This document shows positions 18,607 to 28,550 of a stretch of DNA of 64,000 bases, one piece after another. The stretch is from Comamonas testosteroni (lineage in GTDB: Bacteria > Pseudomonadota > Gammaproteobacteria > Burkholderiales > Burkholderiaceae_C). The notes under the pieces were generated by a model. That model ran no database searches, was not told where the DNA came from, and saw only the letters and a list, made by a program, of their open reading frames with translations. The stretch covers positions 3,968,001-4,032,000 of the forward strand of contig CP044131.1 in the NCBI GenBank assembly GCA_008727115.1, in the 5' to 3' direction. Position 1 is the first letter of the stretch; each line of letters starts with the position of its first letter. A program made the position numbers and the translations under genes.

Positions 18607-19437
18607 TCAGCGCAGCTTCAGCACGTCGTACATATCGTACTGGCCGGTTTTTTTATCCGCCAGATACTCAACAGCGCGCAGGCTGCCACTGGCGTAGCCA
18701 GCGCGACTGCTGGACTTGTGTAAGATCTCGATGCGCTCGCCTGTACCGGCAAACAGCACGGTGTGGTCGCCCACGATATCGCCACCTCGCACGGTGGCAA
18801 AGCCGATGCTGTCGGCTTTGCGCTCGCCGGTATGCCCGTAGCGCTCATACACAGCGCGATCGGCCAGATTCGTACCCTGGGCTTCGGCAATGACTTCACC
18901 CATCTTCAGTGCAGTGCCTGAGGGGGCGTCCACCTTGTGCTTGTGGTGGGCTTCGATGATTTCGATGTCGTAGCCACCTTCTTTGAGCGCCTTGGCGGCC
19001 AGCTCCAGCAGCTTGAAGGTGACGTTCACGCCCGCGCTCATATTGGCGGACAGCACGACGGAAGTCTTCTTCGCATACTCGGCAATCTGCGCCTTCTGTG
19101 CATCGCTGAAACCGGTGGTGCCGATGACCACGCTCACGCCCAGCTCTGCCGCCACGGCCAGATGCTCCATCGTGCCTTCGGGACGCGTGAAGTCGATCAG
19201 GCAGTCCGCCTTGGACAGCGCAGAGCGCACATCGCTTTCGATCTTCAGACCGCAGGGCTTGCCCAGAAAGGCGGAAGGGTCGGTGCCGATGGAGGGACTG
19301 TCTGCACGATCCAGAGCCGCGGCCAGTTCGCAGTCGCTGCTGTTCAAAATTGCTTCGATCAGCATATGGCCCATGCGGCCAGAGGCACCAGCCACGGCAA
19401 CGCGCTGGCGGGGTGTGGAGGAGGAAGATGCGGTCAT
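18607..19437 (-). CDS. dapB: 4-hydroxy-tetrahydrodipicolinate reductase
   Basis: NAD(P)H-dependent reductase of the diaminopimelate/lysine pathway, needed for peptidoglycan and lysine. The N-terminal Rossmann motif [11 protein letters not shown] and the substrate-binding signature [15 protein letters not shown] are both present. From ATG 19437 ([12 protein letters not shown]) the protein is 276 residues, slightly longer than E. coli DapB (273). A TTG five codons upstream is an alternative start. It lies between bamE and exbB on one strand. Confidence 0.95.
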   Translation of the reverse strand: MTASSSSTPRQRVAVAGASGRMGHMLIEAILNSSDCELAAALDRADSPSIGTDPSAFLGKPCGLKIESDVRSALSKADCLIDFTRPEGTMEHLAVAAELGVSVVIGTTGFSDAQKAQIAEYAKKTSVVLSANMSAGVNVTFKLLELAAKALKEGGYDIEIIEAHHKHKVDAPSGTALKMGEVIAEAQGTNLADRAVYERYGHTGERKADSIGFATVRGGDIVGDHTVLFAGTGERIEILHKSSSRAGYASGSLRAVEYLADKKTGQYDMYDVLKLR

Positions 19438-19558
19438 GGCGCTATCACTCAATCAGGGAAGTCGATGGCGGGTAATCACACCTGCCATATGAAAAAAGGA
19501 GCGCGTTGCGCTTGGTGCACAAAGGGTTCAGGCCGTTTTGGCATCAAACCCCGTGTAA

Positions 19559-20119
19559 TTAGCGCGATTCCAGTGGCGGGTAGCTGGCAGCGGCGGGCGC
19601 CAGATTGCTGTTGCCAGCATCGGCGTTGTCGTCATTCTGGCGCGCCGGATATTTGGCCAGCTGGGCTTCCGTGGCTTCGAGCTGCGGCACCTTGGGCTTG
19701 CCCTTCATGCCTTTGAGGCTGGCCACGAACTCCGACTCGGATGGCATTTCATCCCCCTCGGCTCGGGCAAAGCTGTCGCCATCGAAGAAAACAGTAAGTT
19801 TGCGGGTTTGCGGATCCACGCCAGGGCGCTGAATGGTGAAGACGTATTCCCAGCGATCGCCATGGAAAACACTGGTCACCAGAGGGGTGCCGAGAATATC
19901 GCGAATCTGCTGACGGCTCATGCCGGGCTGCAGCGCCTCGACTTGTTCCTTGGATACAAAGTTGCCCTGCACCACATCTATTTTGTAAGGAGTGACGGCA
20001 TTAGCGACGCGGTGTGCGGCGCCATCGAGACTATTGCAGCCGGCCAGTGCCGCTGCGATTGCCAACGTCAGGGCCAGACCTGCGCGGCTACGGGCTTGAA
20101 CATGCATGGGTAATGGCAT
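19559..20119 (-). CDS. bamE: Outer-membrane assembly lipoprotein BamE
   Basis: Small lipoprotein of the BAM complex that inserts beta-barrel proteins into the outer membrane. The signal peptide ends in the lipobox LAGC (Cys about residue 28), followed by the SmpA/OmlA fold: [37 protein letters not shown] and WEYVF. A non-conserved tail of about 70 residues, rich in Ala, Pro and Gln, follows. It is divergent from fur, as in many betaproteobacteria, and leads dapB. Confidence 0.93.
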   Translation of the reverse strand: MPLPMHVQARSRAGLALTLAIAAALAGCNSLDGAAHRVANAVTPYKIDVVQGNFVSKEQVEALQPGMSRQQIRDILGTPLVTSVFHGDRWEYVFTIQRPGVDPQTRKLTVFFDGDSFARAEGDEMPSESEFVASLKGMKGKPKVPQLEATEAQLAKYPARQNDDNADAGNSNLAPAAASYPPLESR

Positions 20120-20254
20120 AGGGATATGATCGGGTTCATTGTAGCGGCAGGCTCTGGAGGCACTTGGAGATTCCCTTTATCTGCGTGTAAAGCTTCTCCG
20201 CCCAAGTGCGACTCCTGCCTTCCATGTGCCCGCAGTCCACCAAGAGATGCTGAC

Positions 20255-20680
20255 ATGAAAAATATTGATGAACTCAAAAGCACAGGCCTCAAGGCCACTT
20301 TGCCGCGTCTGAAGATTCTGGAAATTTTTCAGAAAGGTGCTCAGCGACACATGACGGCCGAAGATGTGTTCCGCGTGCTGCTCGACGAGCGCTCGGATAT
20401 CGGCTTGGCAACGGTCTACCGTGTGCTTACACAGTTCGAACAGGCCGGCCTGCTGATCCGCAGCAATTTCGAAAGCGGCAAGGCGGTCTATGAACTTGAT
20501 GAAGGCCAGCACCACGACCACTTCGTCTGCACAAGCTGCGGCCAGGTTGAAGAGTTCTATGACGCCGAAATCGAAAAGCGCCAGAACCTGATTGCCAAGG
20601 ACAAGGGCTGGGTGATTCAGGATCATTCCATGGCCTTGTATGGTCAGTGCGCCGAGTGCGCTTCACGTGCCGCCAAGTAA
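20255..20680 (+). CDS. fur: Ferric uptake regulator
   Basis: Fe2+-dependent repressor of iron uptake. The 141-residue product has the winged helix with recognition segment [14 protein letters not shown], then metal-binding [12 protein letters not shown] (His-rich site and first CxxC) and [10 protein letters not shown] (second CxxC). ATG 20255 ([20 protein letters not shown]) is the family N-terminus; the open frame extends 43 codons upstream through the fur/bamE promoter region. A terminator follows at once. Confidence 0.96.
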   Translation: MKNIDELKSTGLKATLPRLKILEIFQKGAQRHMTAEDVFRVLLDERSDIGLATVYRVLTQFEQAGLLIRSNFESGKAVYELDEGQHHDHFVCTSCGQVEEFYDAEIEKRQNLIAKDKGWVIQDHSMALYGQCAECASRAAK

Positions 20681-20698
20681 GCTGGCCGCCTGCCCATC

Positions 20699-20733
20699 AA
20701 AAAACCGCTGCCATCACTGGTCAGCGGTTTTTT
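20699..20733 (+). terminator. Terminator after fur
   Basis: AAAAAACCGCTG and CAGCGGTTTTTT form a 12-bp stem. Symmetrical, so it may also stop transcripts from hprK (minus strand). Confidence 0.9.
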
Positions 20734-20801
20734 ATTGATTTTTTAAAGCCTCAAATCCTTGCTGAGCACGCATTTTTCAGCACAAAAGCGAGGAGACGAC
20801 T

Positions 20802-21761
20802 TCAAAAGGATTCACCGCTTTCCATTGCGCGGCGATGCCGAATGACAAACTCCTGATAGGTATCGATGCCACGCAGCTGCAAGATGGCATTGCGCACCGC
20901 AGCCTCCACCAGTACCGCAATGTTTCGGCCAGCCACCACCTGAATCACCACCTTGCGCACAGGCACGCCCAGCACATCCTGCGTCAGAGGCTCAGCGGGC
21001 AGGCGTTCATACTCCCGCTCCATGGTTTCCTTGCGCACCAGATGAACGATGAGCTTGAGCCGCATCTTGCGACGTACGGCGGTTTCACCAAAGATCGCAC
21101 GCACGTCTAGCAGGCCGATACCGCGCACCTCCAGCAGGTTCTGCAGCAGCTCGGGACACTTGCCTTCGATCGTCGTCTGGTTGATGCGGTACAGGTCTAC
21201 AGCATCGTCGGCCACCAAACCATTGCCACGCGTGACCAGCTCCAGCCCCAGCTCACTCTTGCCGAGGCCAGATTCGCCGGTCAACAGCACGCCCATGCCC
21301 AGAATGTCCATGAACACGCCGTGCATGGTGATGCGGTCGGCGAAGTGCTTGGACAGATAGGCGCGCAGCACGTCGATGACGAAGGCCGATTGCTCCTTGG
21401 TGGAGAACAACGGGATGTGCGAACGCTCGCACATGGATATCAGCTCATCTGGCGCTTCCTGGCCATCGGCCAGCACCAGCACCGGCGGCTCCAGCGTCAC
21501 GATGCGCGCCACGCGGCGCAGGCAATCCTGAGAGGTGGCGTTGGTCAGATAGGCGATTTCACGCTCGCCCAGCACCTGCAAGCGGTATGGGTGGATGTAA
21601 TTGAGGTAACCAACCAGATCTGCACCAGAGCGGGCCGAACGCACGGCCATCTCGTCAAAGCGGCGCTCGGAGGCCCCTATCCCCGCGATCCACTGCCAGC
21701 GCAGACTGGAATTGCGAAATGCTTCAAACAATACGTCCGCACTGATGGCGCTGGGTCTCAT
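20802..21761 (-). CDS. hprK: HPr kinase/phosphorylase
   Basis: Phosphorylates or dephosphorylates Ser46 of HPr; in proteobacteria it belongs to an incomplete PTS with a regulatory role. The 319-residue protein has the N-terminal HPrK domain and the C-terminal kinase domain with Walker [16 protein letters not shown] and the K/P signature [13 protein letters not shown]. It follows ptsN by 31 bases on the same strand. The common downstream neighbour rapZ is absent; fur lies there instead, convergent. Confidence 0.95.
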   Translation of the reverse strand: MRPSAISADVLFEAFRNSSLRWQWIAGIGASERRFDEMAVRSARSGADLVGYLNYIHPYRLQVLGEREIAYLTNATSQDCLRRVARIVTLEPPVLVLADGQEAPDELISMCERSHIPLFSTKEQSAFVIDVLRAYLSKHFADRITMHGVFMDILGMGVLLTGESGLGKSELGLELVTRGNGLVADDAVDLYRINQTTIEGKCPELLQNLLEVRGIGLLDVRAIFGETAVRRKMRLKLIVHLVRKETMEREYERLPAEPLTQDVLGVPVRKVVIQVVAGRNIAVLVEAAVRNAILQLRGIDTYQEFVIRHRRAMESGESF

Positions 21762-21792
21762 GGCAAGGCCCTGTCAGTCAAAAACGGGCCAA

Positions 21793-22266
21793 TCAGCCCT
21801 GGGAAGTCATGGAAGACTGCCAGCTGTCGATCATGCCGTGCAGTTGCAGGGCATCAGAGCAGGACTTCAGGCGCTCACGCAACTGGCTGTCGCTGAGCAA
21901 CTCTGCGATCTCGGAGAGGATCTCCAGATGCTTTTGCGTTGCCGCTTCAGGAACCAGCAGAAATATCAGCAAGTTGACCGGCTGTTCATCCGGCGCGTCA
22001 AAGCCGATGGGGTTGGCCAGCTGGAACACTGCAGCCATGGGGGCCGTCAGGCCCTTGATGCGGCCATGGGGAATGGCAACTCCGTGCCCCAGACCGGTAG
22101 AGCCCAGACGTTCGCGTGCGAACAGGCTATCGGTGATCAGGGCACGAGACAGACCATGCAAGCTCTCAAAGAGTAAACCCGCTTCCTCAAAAGCGCGTTT
22201 CTTGCTGGTGACATCAACGCTCACAAGCACTTGAGCGGCGGGAAGGATAGAAGCTAGGCGATTCAT
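21793..22266 (-). CDS. ptsN: PTS IIA-like nitrogen-regulatory protein
   Basis: EIIA-Ntr accepts phosphate from NPr/HPr and regulates potassium and nitrogen-linked functions by protein binding. The 157-residue product shows the active-site His in GHGVAIPHGRIKG. ATG 22266 (MNRLASILPAAQVLV) was chosen because the family begins there. It lies between hpf and hprK, but an intrinsic terminator (22328-22352) separates it from hpf, so it may have its own promoter. Confidence 0.93.
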   Translation of the reverse strand: MNRLASILPAAQVLVSVDVTSKKRAFEEAGLLFESLHGLSRALITDSLFARERLGSTGLGHGVAIPHGRIKGLTAPMAAVFQLANPIGFDAPDEQPVNLLIFLLVPEAATQKHLEILSEIAELLSDSQLRERLKSCSDALQLHGMIDSWQSSMTSQG

Positions 22267-22327
22267 GGTGTGATCAACAATTATGCACCGCAGCGCTGAA
22301 AACCGTGGGGAAACCCTGATCACCATC

Positions 22328-22352
22328 AAAAACCGCCCCTAAGGGCGGCGCT
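22328..22352 (-). terminator. Terminator after hpf
   Basis: On the minus strand GCCGCCC TTA GGGGCGG is followed by TTTTTGATGG. It lies between hpf and ptsN. Confidence 0.75.
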
Positions 22353-22422
22353 TTGGGCGTTGTAACAAGGCGACATCCTTGCCACAAACCGGCGCAAACG
22401 CTTGGCTTGCGCTTCGCTGTCA

Positions 22423-22782
22423 TCAAACTGACACTGCCGCGACTTGAGTTCCCTCTGGGGTCAAGCGTTTGGCAAGGGAGCGGTTGCCTTGCTGCCGGGT
22501 CTTGTAGCGCATGACCACGCGATCGAGCTTGTCTGCCAATGCGTCCACGGCAGCATAAAGATCGAAGTGCTGGGTCTCGACGAACAAGTCTTGTCCTTTT
22601 ACACGTACGGTGCAACCGGCACGCTGTCGTTTGTCTTTTTCCTTTTGCTTGTGGACTGTAAGAAGGACCTTGACGTCCACAACCTGGTCGAAGTGCCGAA
22701 GAATGCGTTCCAGCTTGGCCATGACATAACTGCGCAGCGAGGGAGTGACCTCCAGGTGATGGCCGCTAATCGTCAAATTCAT
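22423..22782 (-). CDS. hpf: Ribosome hibernation promoting factor, short form
   Basis: Binds the 30S subunit and promotes 100S dimers in stationary phase together with RMF-type factors. The 119-residue product begins [20 protein letters not shown] and contains the S30AE core with [20 protein letters not shown], which is diagnostic. ATG 22782 is preceded by AGGAG. The hpf-ptsN order downstream of rpoN is classical; rpoN is not in the adjacent sequence here. Confidence 0.93.
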   Translation of the reverse strand: MNLTISGHHLEVTPSLRSYVMAKLERILRHFDQVVDVKVLLTVHKQKEKDKRQRAGCTVRVKGQDLFVETQHFDLYAAVDALADKLDRVVMRYKTRQQGNRSLAKRLTPEGTQVAAVSV

Positions 22783-23230
22783 AACTAAACACTCCTTTGC
22801 TCTCGGTGAAATCACTGCGGTTTCACAGCCTTGCACGGCGGTGCCGCAGCCTTGCAGTTCGGAATGCGCATTCGTCTTTGCTGTGAATCCACTATGCGCC
22901 CGCCACGCCGCAAAGGCAAAGAAATTGCCTGGATAGCGCAGGCTCGCCAGGGGCCTTGTTGGTCAGTTTGATGACGCCTTGTTTTGGCGACACAATGAGT
23001 GGCTTTGGGCATAGGAGCGCGCCATGTCTTGCGACTGACATGGCCGCCGTCAGTAAAAGGCTGCGGCAAAGACCGCGCCCCTTCAAAACCTTGGCTACGC
23101 CCTTAAAATCGCGTTTTTACGCAGCTGCCTTTCGTGCCTGCGACGCTGGAAGCCCCCAGAAGCTTTCAGGCGCCTGCTGACCGACTGCACGCCTGAATTG
23201 CCTGACAGCCCCCTATCTCGATCCTTGATC
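22783..23230. other. Divergent promoter region between hpf and purC, about 450 bases
   Basis: No credible gene; the frames crossing it have no family features. It must hold the hpf promoter (minus) and the purC promoter (plus). A possible sigma-70 promoter for purC is TTCAAA at 23082-23087 and TAAAAT at 23104-23109, spacing 16. No repeat or riboswitch was recognised. Confidence 0.4.
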
Positions 23231-24148
23231 ATGACCACCCAGCCTTCTGCTCTGCATACCTCCAACATTGCTTCCTTGCCCCTGCTGGCGCGTGGCAAGG
23301 TCCGCGACAACTACGCCGTGGGCGATGACCGCATTCTGATGGTGGCCTCCGACCGCCTGTCTGCCTTTGACGTGATCATGGGCGAGCCCATTCCCGGCAA
23401 GGGTGTGCTGCTGACGCAGATGGCACTGTTCTGGTTCGACAAGCTCGGCCATATCTGCCCCAACCACCTGACCGGCGAAGCGCCCGAGTCCGTGGTCAAG
23501 CCCGAGGAAGTCAAGCAGGTCGAGGGCCGCTCCATGCTGGTCAAGCGCCTCAAGCCCATCATGATCGAGGCCGTGGTGCGCGGCTACCTGGCTGGCAGCG
23601 GCTGGAAGGAATACCAGGAATCCCAAGCTGTGTGCGGCGTGAAGCTGCCCGCGGGCCTGACCAATGCGGCCAAGTTGCCCGAGCCCATCTACACCCCTGC
23701 CGCCAAGGCCGAGATGGGCGACCACGACGAAAACATCACCTACGAGCGCACCGTGGAGATGGTGGGCGAGGAGCTGGCCGCCAAGATTCGCGACACCGCC
23801 ATCCGCATCTACAAGGAAGCGTCTGCCATTGCGCTGACCAAGGGCATGATCATTGCCGACACCAAGTTCGAATTCGGCCTGACCGAAGACGGCACACTGG
23901 TACTGATGGACGAAGTGCTGACCCCCGACAGCTCGCGCTACTGGCCCGTGGAAGGCTACGAAGACGCGCTGGCCAAGGGCGAGAACCCTCCCAGCTACGA
24001 CAAGCAGTTTGTGCGTGACTGGCTGGAGCAGGCCCAGGTCAACGGCAAGGCCTGGGACAAGAAGGCCCCCGCGCCCCGCCTGCCTAAGGAAGTGATCGAC
24101 AAGACCGCTGCCAAGTACCGCGAAGCACTGGATCGCCTGACCGCCTGA
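23231..24148 (+). CDS. purC: Phosphoribosylaminoimidazole-succinocarboxamide synthase
   Basis: Joins CAIR and aspartate with ATP in purine synthesis. The 305-residue product has the ATP-binding [20 protein letters not shown], the SAICAR signature [19 protein letters not shown], and [17 protein letters not shown]. The length fits the long form common in betaproteobacteria. ATG 23231 ([12 protein letters not shown]) was preferred over the ATG at 23198 because no ribosome site precedes the latter; neither is strongly marked. Confidence 0.95.
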   Translation: MTTQPSALHTSNIASLPLLARGKVRDNYAVGDDRILMVASDRLSAFDVIMGEPIPGKGVLLTQMALFWFDKLGHICPNHLTGEAPESVVKPEEVKQVEGRSMLVKRLKPIMIEAVVRGYLAGSGWKEYQESQAVCGVKLPAGLTNAAKLPEPIYTPAAKAEMGDHDENITYERTVEMVGEELAAKIRDTAIRIYKEASAIALTKGMIIADTKFEFGLTEDGTLVLMDEVLTPDSSRYWPVEGYEDALAKGENPPSYDKQFVRDWLEQAQVNGKAWDKKAPAPRLPKEVIDKTAAKYREALDRLTA

Positions 24149-24165
24149 GCGATCAAGCGCTGACA

Positions 24166-24206
24166 ACAAAAGGCCCCCGGATTTCTGGTCCAGGGGCCTT
24201 TTGTTT
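24166..24206 (+). terminator. Terminator after purC
   Basis: ACAAAAGGCCCC and GGGGCCTTTTGT form a long stem followed by TTTG. An inverse-oriented member of the AGCTATCAAA family (GATAGCTGCTTGCGCTTG) follows directly at 24209-24226. Confidence 0.85.
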
Positions 24207-24293
24207 TGATAGCTGCTTGCGCTTGCAGGCAAAGGATTTCAGATTGAAAGATGTCTGCAATCCTTTAAAGGCATGCGCTGTCAGCTATGTTTT

Positions 24294-24779
24294 TTAATGG
24301 TGGTGGCCGTGGCCGCCGTGCACATGCTTGTGGGCGATTTCTTCTTCAGAGGCGGCGCGCACTTCGTTGACCACGCAGCTAAAGCGCAGGGCATGGCCGG
24401 CCAGAGGGTGGTTGCCGTCCAGCAGCACCACGGGGCCCTTGATCTTCACCACGTTGTAGATCTGAGGCAGGCCCTGGTCATTGACGCCGCGCAGCTGGCC
24501 GCCCACTTTCACGCCTGCGGGGAACTCGCCCTTGGGGATGGTGCGCTGCAGGCTGTCGTCGCGCTCGCCAAAGGCGTCTTCCACCGCCAGATCCACGGTC
24601 ACGGTATCGCCTTTTTGCTTGCCGTCCAGCGCGGCTTCGACCTTGGCGAAGATGTTGTCATAGCCGCCGTGCAGGTAGGCGACGTCGCCCTTGTCCAGCA
24701 GTTTGACGGCCACGCCGCCCGCGAGCAGCTCGTGAATCTTGTAGTTGATGGTGACAGCGGTGTCTTTGGTGATGTTCAT
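24294..24779 (-). CDS. FKBP-type peptidyl-prolyl isomerase, SlyD-like
   Basis: A 161-residue cis-trans prolyl isomerase with the SlyD layout: split FKBP domain starting MNITKDTAVTINYKIHE, an inserted-flap domain around residues 70-130, and LDGNHPLAGHALRFSC, the typical second-half motif. The His-rich tail HKHVHGGHGHHH is a metal-binding end as in SlyD, which binds nickel and aids folding of metalloproteins. ATG 24779 fits family N-termini. Confidence 0.9.
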   Translation of the reverse strand: MNITKDTAVTINYKIHELLAGGVAVKLLDKGDVAYLHGGYDNIFAKVEAALDGKQKGDTVTVDLAVEDAFGERDDSLQRTIPKGEFPAGVKVGGQLRGVNDQGLPQIYNVVKIKGPVVLLDGNHPLAGHALRFSCVVNEVRAASEEEIAHKHVHGGHGHHH

Positions 24780-24856
24780 GGCAGTTGGAGATTCCACGAG
24801 CGGCCCACACGGCCCAGCCTCTTGATGGCTGCGGTTTGAGCGGCTCCAAAACAAAG

Positions 24857-24884
24857 CCGCCACGGCCCGCAAAGGTCGTGGCGG
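24857..24884 (-). terminator. Terminator after the second pirin gene
   Basis: CCGCCACG (24857-24864) pairs with CGTGGCGG (24877-24884). On the minus strand it is followed by CTTTGTTTTGG. Confidence 0.65.
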
Positions 24885-24936
24885 TCAGGCGCACATTGTG
24901 GCAGCGTTTGAACACCCGCCATCAGGCGCGCCATTT

Positions 24937-26004
24937 TCAGGCGGCTGCCGCTGCCGGGGGCAAGTCGTCCTCGCTCGCGCCAGGGTAGCGCGCAAAGCGG
25001 CGGTTCTCGGCCCCATGCACCGGATCGTTGTCCTTCCAGGGCCAGCCACCGAACTGGGTGCGGCGGTAGTCCTGCATGGCCTGCATGATTTCCTGCTGCG
25101 TGTTCATCACAAACGGGCCGTACTGAGACACGGCCTCGCCAATCGGCTTGCCTTGCAGCAGCACCAGCTCGGCGGTGACATCACCAGTGTTGACCAGCTC
25201 CAGATCGCTGTGCGCATCCACATGCAGGGCCTTGTGGCCGTTCACGGCCTCGCCACCCACAGTCATGCTCTTGCCTACGAAGAAGTAGAGCATGCGGTGC
25301 GTGTCAGCGCCTGTTGCCTTGGGCAGGGTCCAGCGGGCACCGGGCTCCAGCTCCAGCGTCCAGATGGCAACATCGCTGCCATCCTGAGAAGCCCAGGATT
25401 CGGGCGGCGGTGGCAATGCCTTGTCGGCTCCGGCCAGCGAGCCAGCGACCACGGTGACCGTGGTCTTCTTGCCCGCAGCATCGCTGAAGCTGGCACGCGG
25501 AATCTGCTCGCTCCAGAACATGGTGAAGTGGGGCTCCACCATCTTGTTCCTGGCGGGCAGATTCAACCAGATCTGGAACAGCTCCAGCGGGTTGGGCTTG
25601 TCGCTATTGAGCAGCGGGAACATTTCCGAGTGCTGAATGCCTTTGCCGGCCGTGAGCCACTGCACATCTCCGCCGCCAAAGCGTGCGGCTGCGCCCAGCG
25701 AGTCTGCATGGTCGATGCGGCCCTTGCGCACCAGCGTCACGGTCTCGAAGCCGCGGTGCGGGTGACCGGGAAAGCCGGGCACCTGCTCGCCGTGGTACAT
25801 CGAAAAACCGTCCTTGGCGCTGAAATCGCTGCCCATTTCGCGGCCTTCCAGCTCCACGGCCTGCACACCCATCTTGCCGTCGCTGGCGGGGTAGCTGTCA
25901 TCGTGGTGGGCGCAGAACAGGAAAGGATCCAGGCAGGGCCAGCGTGGGCCTAGCGGTGCGCTTTCCAGGATGGGGTTGTGGGGCTGATGTGCCGTGGTGG
26001 TCAT
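24937..26004 (-). CDS. Pirin-family protein (second of three)
   Basis: A bicupin of 355 residues, longer than typical pirins (about 290). The metal site reads GHPHRGFETVTLV, IDHADSLG and GKGIQHSEM. ATG 26004 (MTTTAHQPHNPILES) is preceded by AGGAG. A GST gene lies 138 bases upstream on the same strand; the two could be co-transcribed. Substrate unknown; quercetinase-type activity is possible from the family. Confidence 0.88.
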   Translation of the reverse strand: MTTTAHQPHNPILESAPLGPRWPCLDPFLFCAHHDDSYPASDGKMGVQAVELEGREMGSDFSAKDGFSMYHGEQVPGFPGHPHRGFETVTLVRKGRIDHADSLGAAARFGGGDVQWLTAGKGIQHSEMFPLLNSDKPNPLELFQIWLNLPARNKMVEPHFTMFWSEQIPRASFSDAAGKKTTVTVVAGSLAGADKALPPPPESWASQDGSDVAIWTLELEPGARWTLPKATGADTHRMLYFFVGKSMTVGGEAVNGHKALHVDAHSDLELVNTGDVTAELVLLQGKPIGEAVSQYGPFVMNTQQEIMQAMQDYRRTQFGGWPWKDNDPVHGAENRRFARYPGASEDDLPPAAAAA

Positions 26005-26142
26005 GGTGATCTCCTGATGGGGCTCAGCGATCCGCAAAGCCTGACCCTTGAAAGATAAGGCCAGGCCCACCTATTGAAAGACCTCATTCATGGGACAGTG
26101 CCGACCGTTTTTGCAACAGTCGGATCTGCCCAGCAGGTCGCT

Positions 26143-26859
26143 TTATCCGCGTGGAGGGATATTCAGGCCTTTTTGCACGCTGGGCCGCGTCACAAAGGCC
26201 GCCAGCACGCGCTGCAGCTGCGGGAAGTTCTTCCAGCCCACCAGCTCGCCCGCGTTGTAGCCGTTTTCATCGACCATATTGCGCACCCAGGGCCAGATCG
26301 CAATATCGGCAATCGTGAACTGATCGCCCATGATCCAGTCGCGGCCCTGCATGCGGGCTTCGAGCACGCCCAGCAGGCGTTTGGATTCGTTGATGTAACG
26401 GTCGCGCGGGCGCTTGTCTTCGAAGTCCTTGCCGCCGTATTTGTGGAAAAAGCCCACCTGCCCAAACATGGGGCCCACACCGCCCATCTGGAACATCAGC
26501 CACTGCAGCGTCTCGTAGCGTGCCGCAGGCTCTGCGGGCAGCAAAGAGCTGCCGGACTTTTCGGCCAGATAGATCAGGATGGCACCCGACTCAAACAGCG
26601 CCAGAGGCTGGCCGCCCGGGCCTTGAGGGTCAAGAATGGCGGGAATCTTGTTGTTGGGGAAGGTGCCCACAAACTCGGGCGTGAGCTGGTCATCGGTCTG
26701 AAAGCTGACCAGATGCGCCTCATAGGGCAGCTGCATCTCTTCCAGCGCAATCGACACCTTCACCCCGTTGGGCGTGGGCAGCGAGTACAGCTGAATGCGC
26801 TCAGGGTGCTGGGCGGGCCATTTGCGGGTTACAGAAAAATCGGCAAGGGTGCGGGTCAT
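26143..26859 (-). CDS. Glutathione S-transferase family protein
   Basis: A 238-residue protein with an N-terminal thioredoxin fold (IQLYSLPTPNGVKVSIALEE), the cis-Pro loop NNKIPAILDP, the glutathione-binding ALFESGAILIYLAE, and the helical C-terminal domain with FTIADIAIWPWVR. Its TPNGVKVS active-site segment resembles the nucleophile-poor YfcG/YghU-like disulfide-bond oxidoreductases. ATG 26859 follows AGGAG. A hairpin ending the upstream gene lies at 26933. Confidence 0.9.
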   Translation of the reverse strand: MTRTLADFSVTRKWPAQHPERIQLYSLPTPNGVKVSIALEEMQLPYEAHLVSFQTDDQLTPEFVGTFPNNKIPAILDPQGPGGQPLALFESGAILIYLAEKSGSSLLPAEPAARYETLQWLMFQMGGVGPMFGQVGFFHKYGGKDFEDKRPRDRYINESKRLLGVLEARMQGRDWIMGDQFTIADIAIWPWVRNMVDENGYNAGELVGWKNFPQLQRVLAAFVTRPSVQKGLNIPPRG

Positions 26860-26932
26860 GCGTCTGGCTCCTGAATCAATGGTTTGCTGCATCGTAACGG
26901 CATCACACCCAGGCGCTGCGGCCACCATTGGA

Positions 26933-26962
26933 AAAGCCCGCAGGCGACTGCCATGCGGGCTT
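26933..26962 (-). terminator. Terminator after the DUF1439 lipoprotein gene
   Basis: AAGCCCGCA and TGCGGGCTT pair around an 11-base loop; the minus strand continues TTCC. It lies between the DUF1439 stop and the GST start. Confidence 0.65.
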
Positions 26963-27024
26963 GATCGTTTGACTTCCCCTAGAGCAGCTGACACAAGCCA
27001 GCAAATCGAAGATTTTCTGGGTGA

Positions 27025-27072
27025 GACAAGGCGAAGCAACGATGTATCAAGGGCTGTGTTGGCGGCTCTTAA
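27025..27072 (-). repeat. 48-bp repeat across a stop codon, copy 1
   Basis: Begins GACAAGGCGAAGCAACGA and ends GCGGCTCTTAA; 45 of 48 bases match 33275-33322. The repeat includes the stop codon of the DUF1439 gene (TTA on the plus strand at 27069-27071) and so forms its 3' end. Confidence 0.8.
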
Positions 27073-27644
27073 CGCTGATTACCGGCAGGCGACTTCTGTA
27101 CCAGAGCCACGGTCAAGCCCTGTGCCGTGACGGTAATCGCACCGGGCTCCATGGCCAGCGCGTCGACCAGCGCCAGATCCTGATCCTGCAATTGATAAAG
27201 CACGACCTGGCCCATGGCCTGCTCGGCCAAGGCCGTTGCATACGTGCCCAGCATGTCGCTCATGGCCGGTGCCAGGCCATCCATGCTGAGCTGGTTGACC
27301 TTGATCTGGTAGGCGCGCAGCGTACGGTCCGTGGGCTCGTAGCGCAATGCGAAATCAACATTGAGGAGTCCCGTAAAGCGCTCCTTGAGCACCTTGCCGC
27401 CCAGCTCTGCAGGAATCACGGCATTGAGCATATTGCGCTCGGGAACCATGCTCAGCTGCGGTGCCTTCAAATCCAGTTGCAGCAGCCCCGCTACGGGAAA
27501 CTGCTTGGGGAAACGCCTGGCCAGCATCTCCTGCAGCTTTTCCTGGCTCACGCTTACGCTGCCGGGCACGGTCTTGCCCGAACACCCTGCCGCAGCCATT
27601 CCCAACCCCATCACTGCCACCGTCAACCATGCGCGCCGATTCAT
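27069..27644 (-). CDS. DUF1439-family lipoprotein
   Basis: A 191-residue lipoprotein: Arg-containing signal peptide MNRRAWLTVAVMGLGMAAAG, lipobox AAGC, then the tubular-lipid-binding-like fold of the YceB/DUF1439 family (VSVSQEKLQEMLARRFPKQF). Likely anchored in the outer membrane facing the periplasm; function not established. ATG 27644 directly precedes the signal peptide; a TTG 11 codons upstream is not needed. The last codons and stop lie in a repeat shared with another lipoprotein gene. Confidence 0.8.
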   Translation of the reverse strand: MNRRAWLTVAVMGLGMAAAGCSGKTVPGSVSVSQEKLQEMLARRFPKQFPVAGLLQLDLKAPQLSMVPERNMLNAVIPAELGGKVLKERFTGLLNVDFALRYEPTDRTLRAYQIKVNQLSMDGLAPAMSDMLGTYATALAEQAMGQVVLYQLQDQDLALVDALAMEPGAITVTAQGLTVALVQKSPAGNQR

Positions 27645-27877
27645 CACGACCACCAACTCCGTAAAACCTGAGCTCAAAACACCGCAAACAATTGATAAAC
27701 AATAACTATTTGCTATTATTTTTAATAATCACATTGTCTCTTTGCCTGCTATTCCACAGAGTCTCGATGGGTGTTTTCGGTTCCCTTCCCGGCCCGGCAT
27801 GCAGGTAAAAGTCTGTTATTTAACGCCCCGCAGCGCACGGGGTTGACGACAGTGGGACGCATTGCGCTCCATGCACA

Positions 27878-28549
27878 ATGTCTTGCATGACTGAAAACAC
27901 CACACCCATCAGCCACTCGGCCCTGAATGCCGCTGCCCAAGACTCCAGCCTGCCCGACCAGGTGCTGACGCAATGGTTTGGCAGCGCCCGCCCGGATAAC
28001 GCACAGGCCCTGCAGCACAAGGCACAGTGGTTCACCAAGTCAGCCGAGTTCGACGAGCAATTGCGTCAGCGCTTTGGCACAGCGGTTGAGGCGGCCCTGG
28101 CAGGCTCTCTGGGTCACTGGGCCACACAAGGCCCCTGGGGTCAGCTGGCTCTGGTGATATTGCTCGATCAGTTCACCCGCAACATCCACCGCAACACCCC
28201 AAAAAGCTTTGCCGGTGATCCCCAGGCTCTGACACTGGCCCTGCAGGCCATGGAGTCAGGGGCAGACCAGCAATTACCTGAAGTGGTTCGCGTATTCATG
28301 TATCTGCCGCTGGAGCACGCAGAAGATCCAGCCATGCAAGCGCGTTGCGTGGCGGCCTTTGAGGGCTTGCTGCAAGGCGCTGAGGATGCCGCGCTGCGTG
28401 ACTACCTCACCGGCTCCCTGGACTATGCGCACCGCCACCAGGTGGTAATTGAGCGCTTTGGGCGCTTTCCCCATCGCAATGCCATTCTGGGCCGCGCCAG
28501 CACTGCCGATGAGCAGGCCTACCTGGCGCAGCCCGGCTCAGGCTTCTGA
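27878..28549 (+). CDS. DUF924-family protein
   Basis: A 223-residue soluble protein, all-alpha, with the DUF924 blocks LALVILLDQFTRNIHR, FMYLPLEHAED and VIERFGRFPHRNAILGR. The fold is TPR-like; the function of the family is unknown. ATG codons at 27878 and 27887 are both possible; no strong ribosome site is seen. It ends one base before the end of the convergent acyltransferase gene. Confidence 0.88.
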   Translation: MSCMTENTTPISHSALNAAAQDSSLPDQVLTQWFGSARPDNAQALQHKAQWFTKSAEFDEQLRQRFGTAVEAALAGSLGHWATQGPWGQLALVILLDQFTRNIHRNTPKSFAGDPQALTLALQAMESGADQQLPEVVRVFMYLPLEHAEDPAMQARCVAAFEGLLQGAEDAALRDYLTGSLDYAHRHQVVIERFGRFPHRNAILGRASTADEQAYLAQPGSGF

Positions 28550-28550
28550 A

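Noticed and set aside
24937..24990. Frameshift or fusion in the 355-residue pirin
   Set aside because: It is longer than usual, but the frame is continuous and the tail (ENRRFARYPGASEDDLPP) looks normal for the family.
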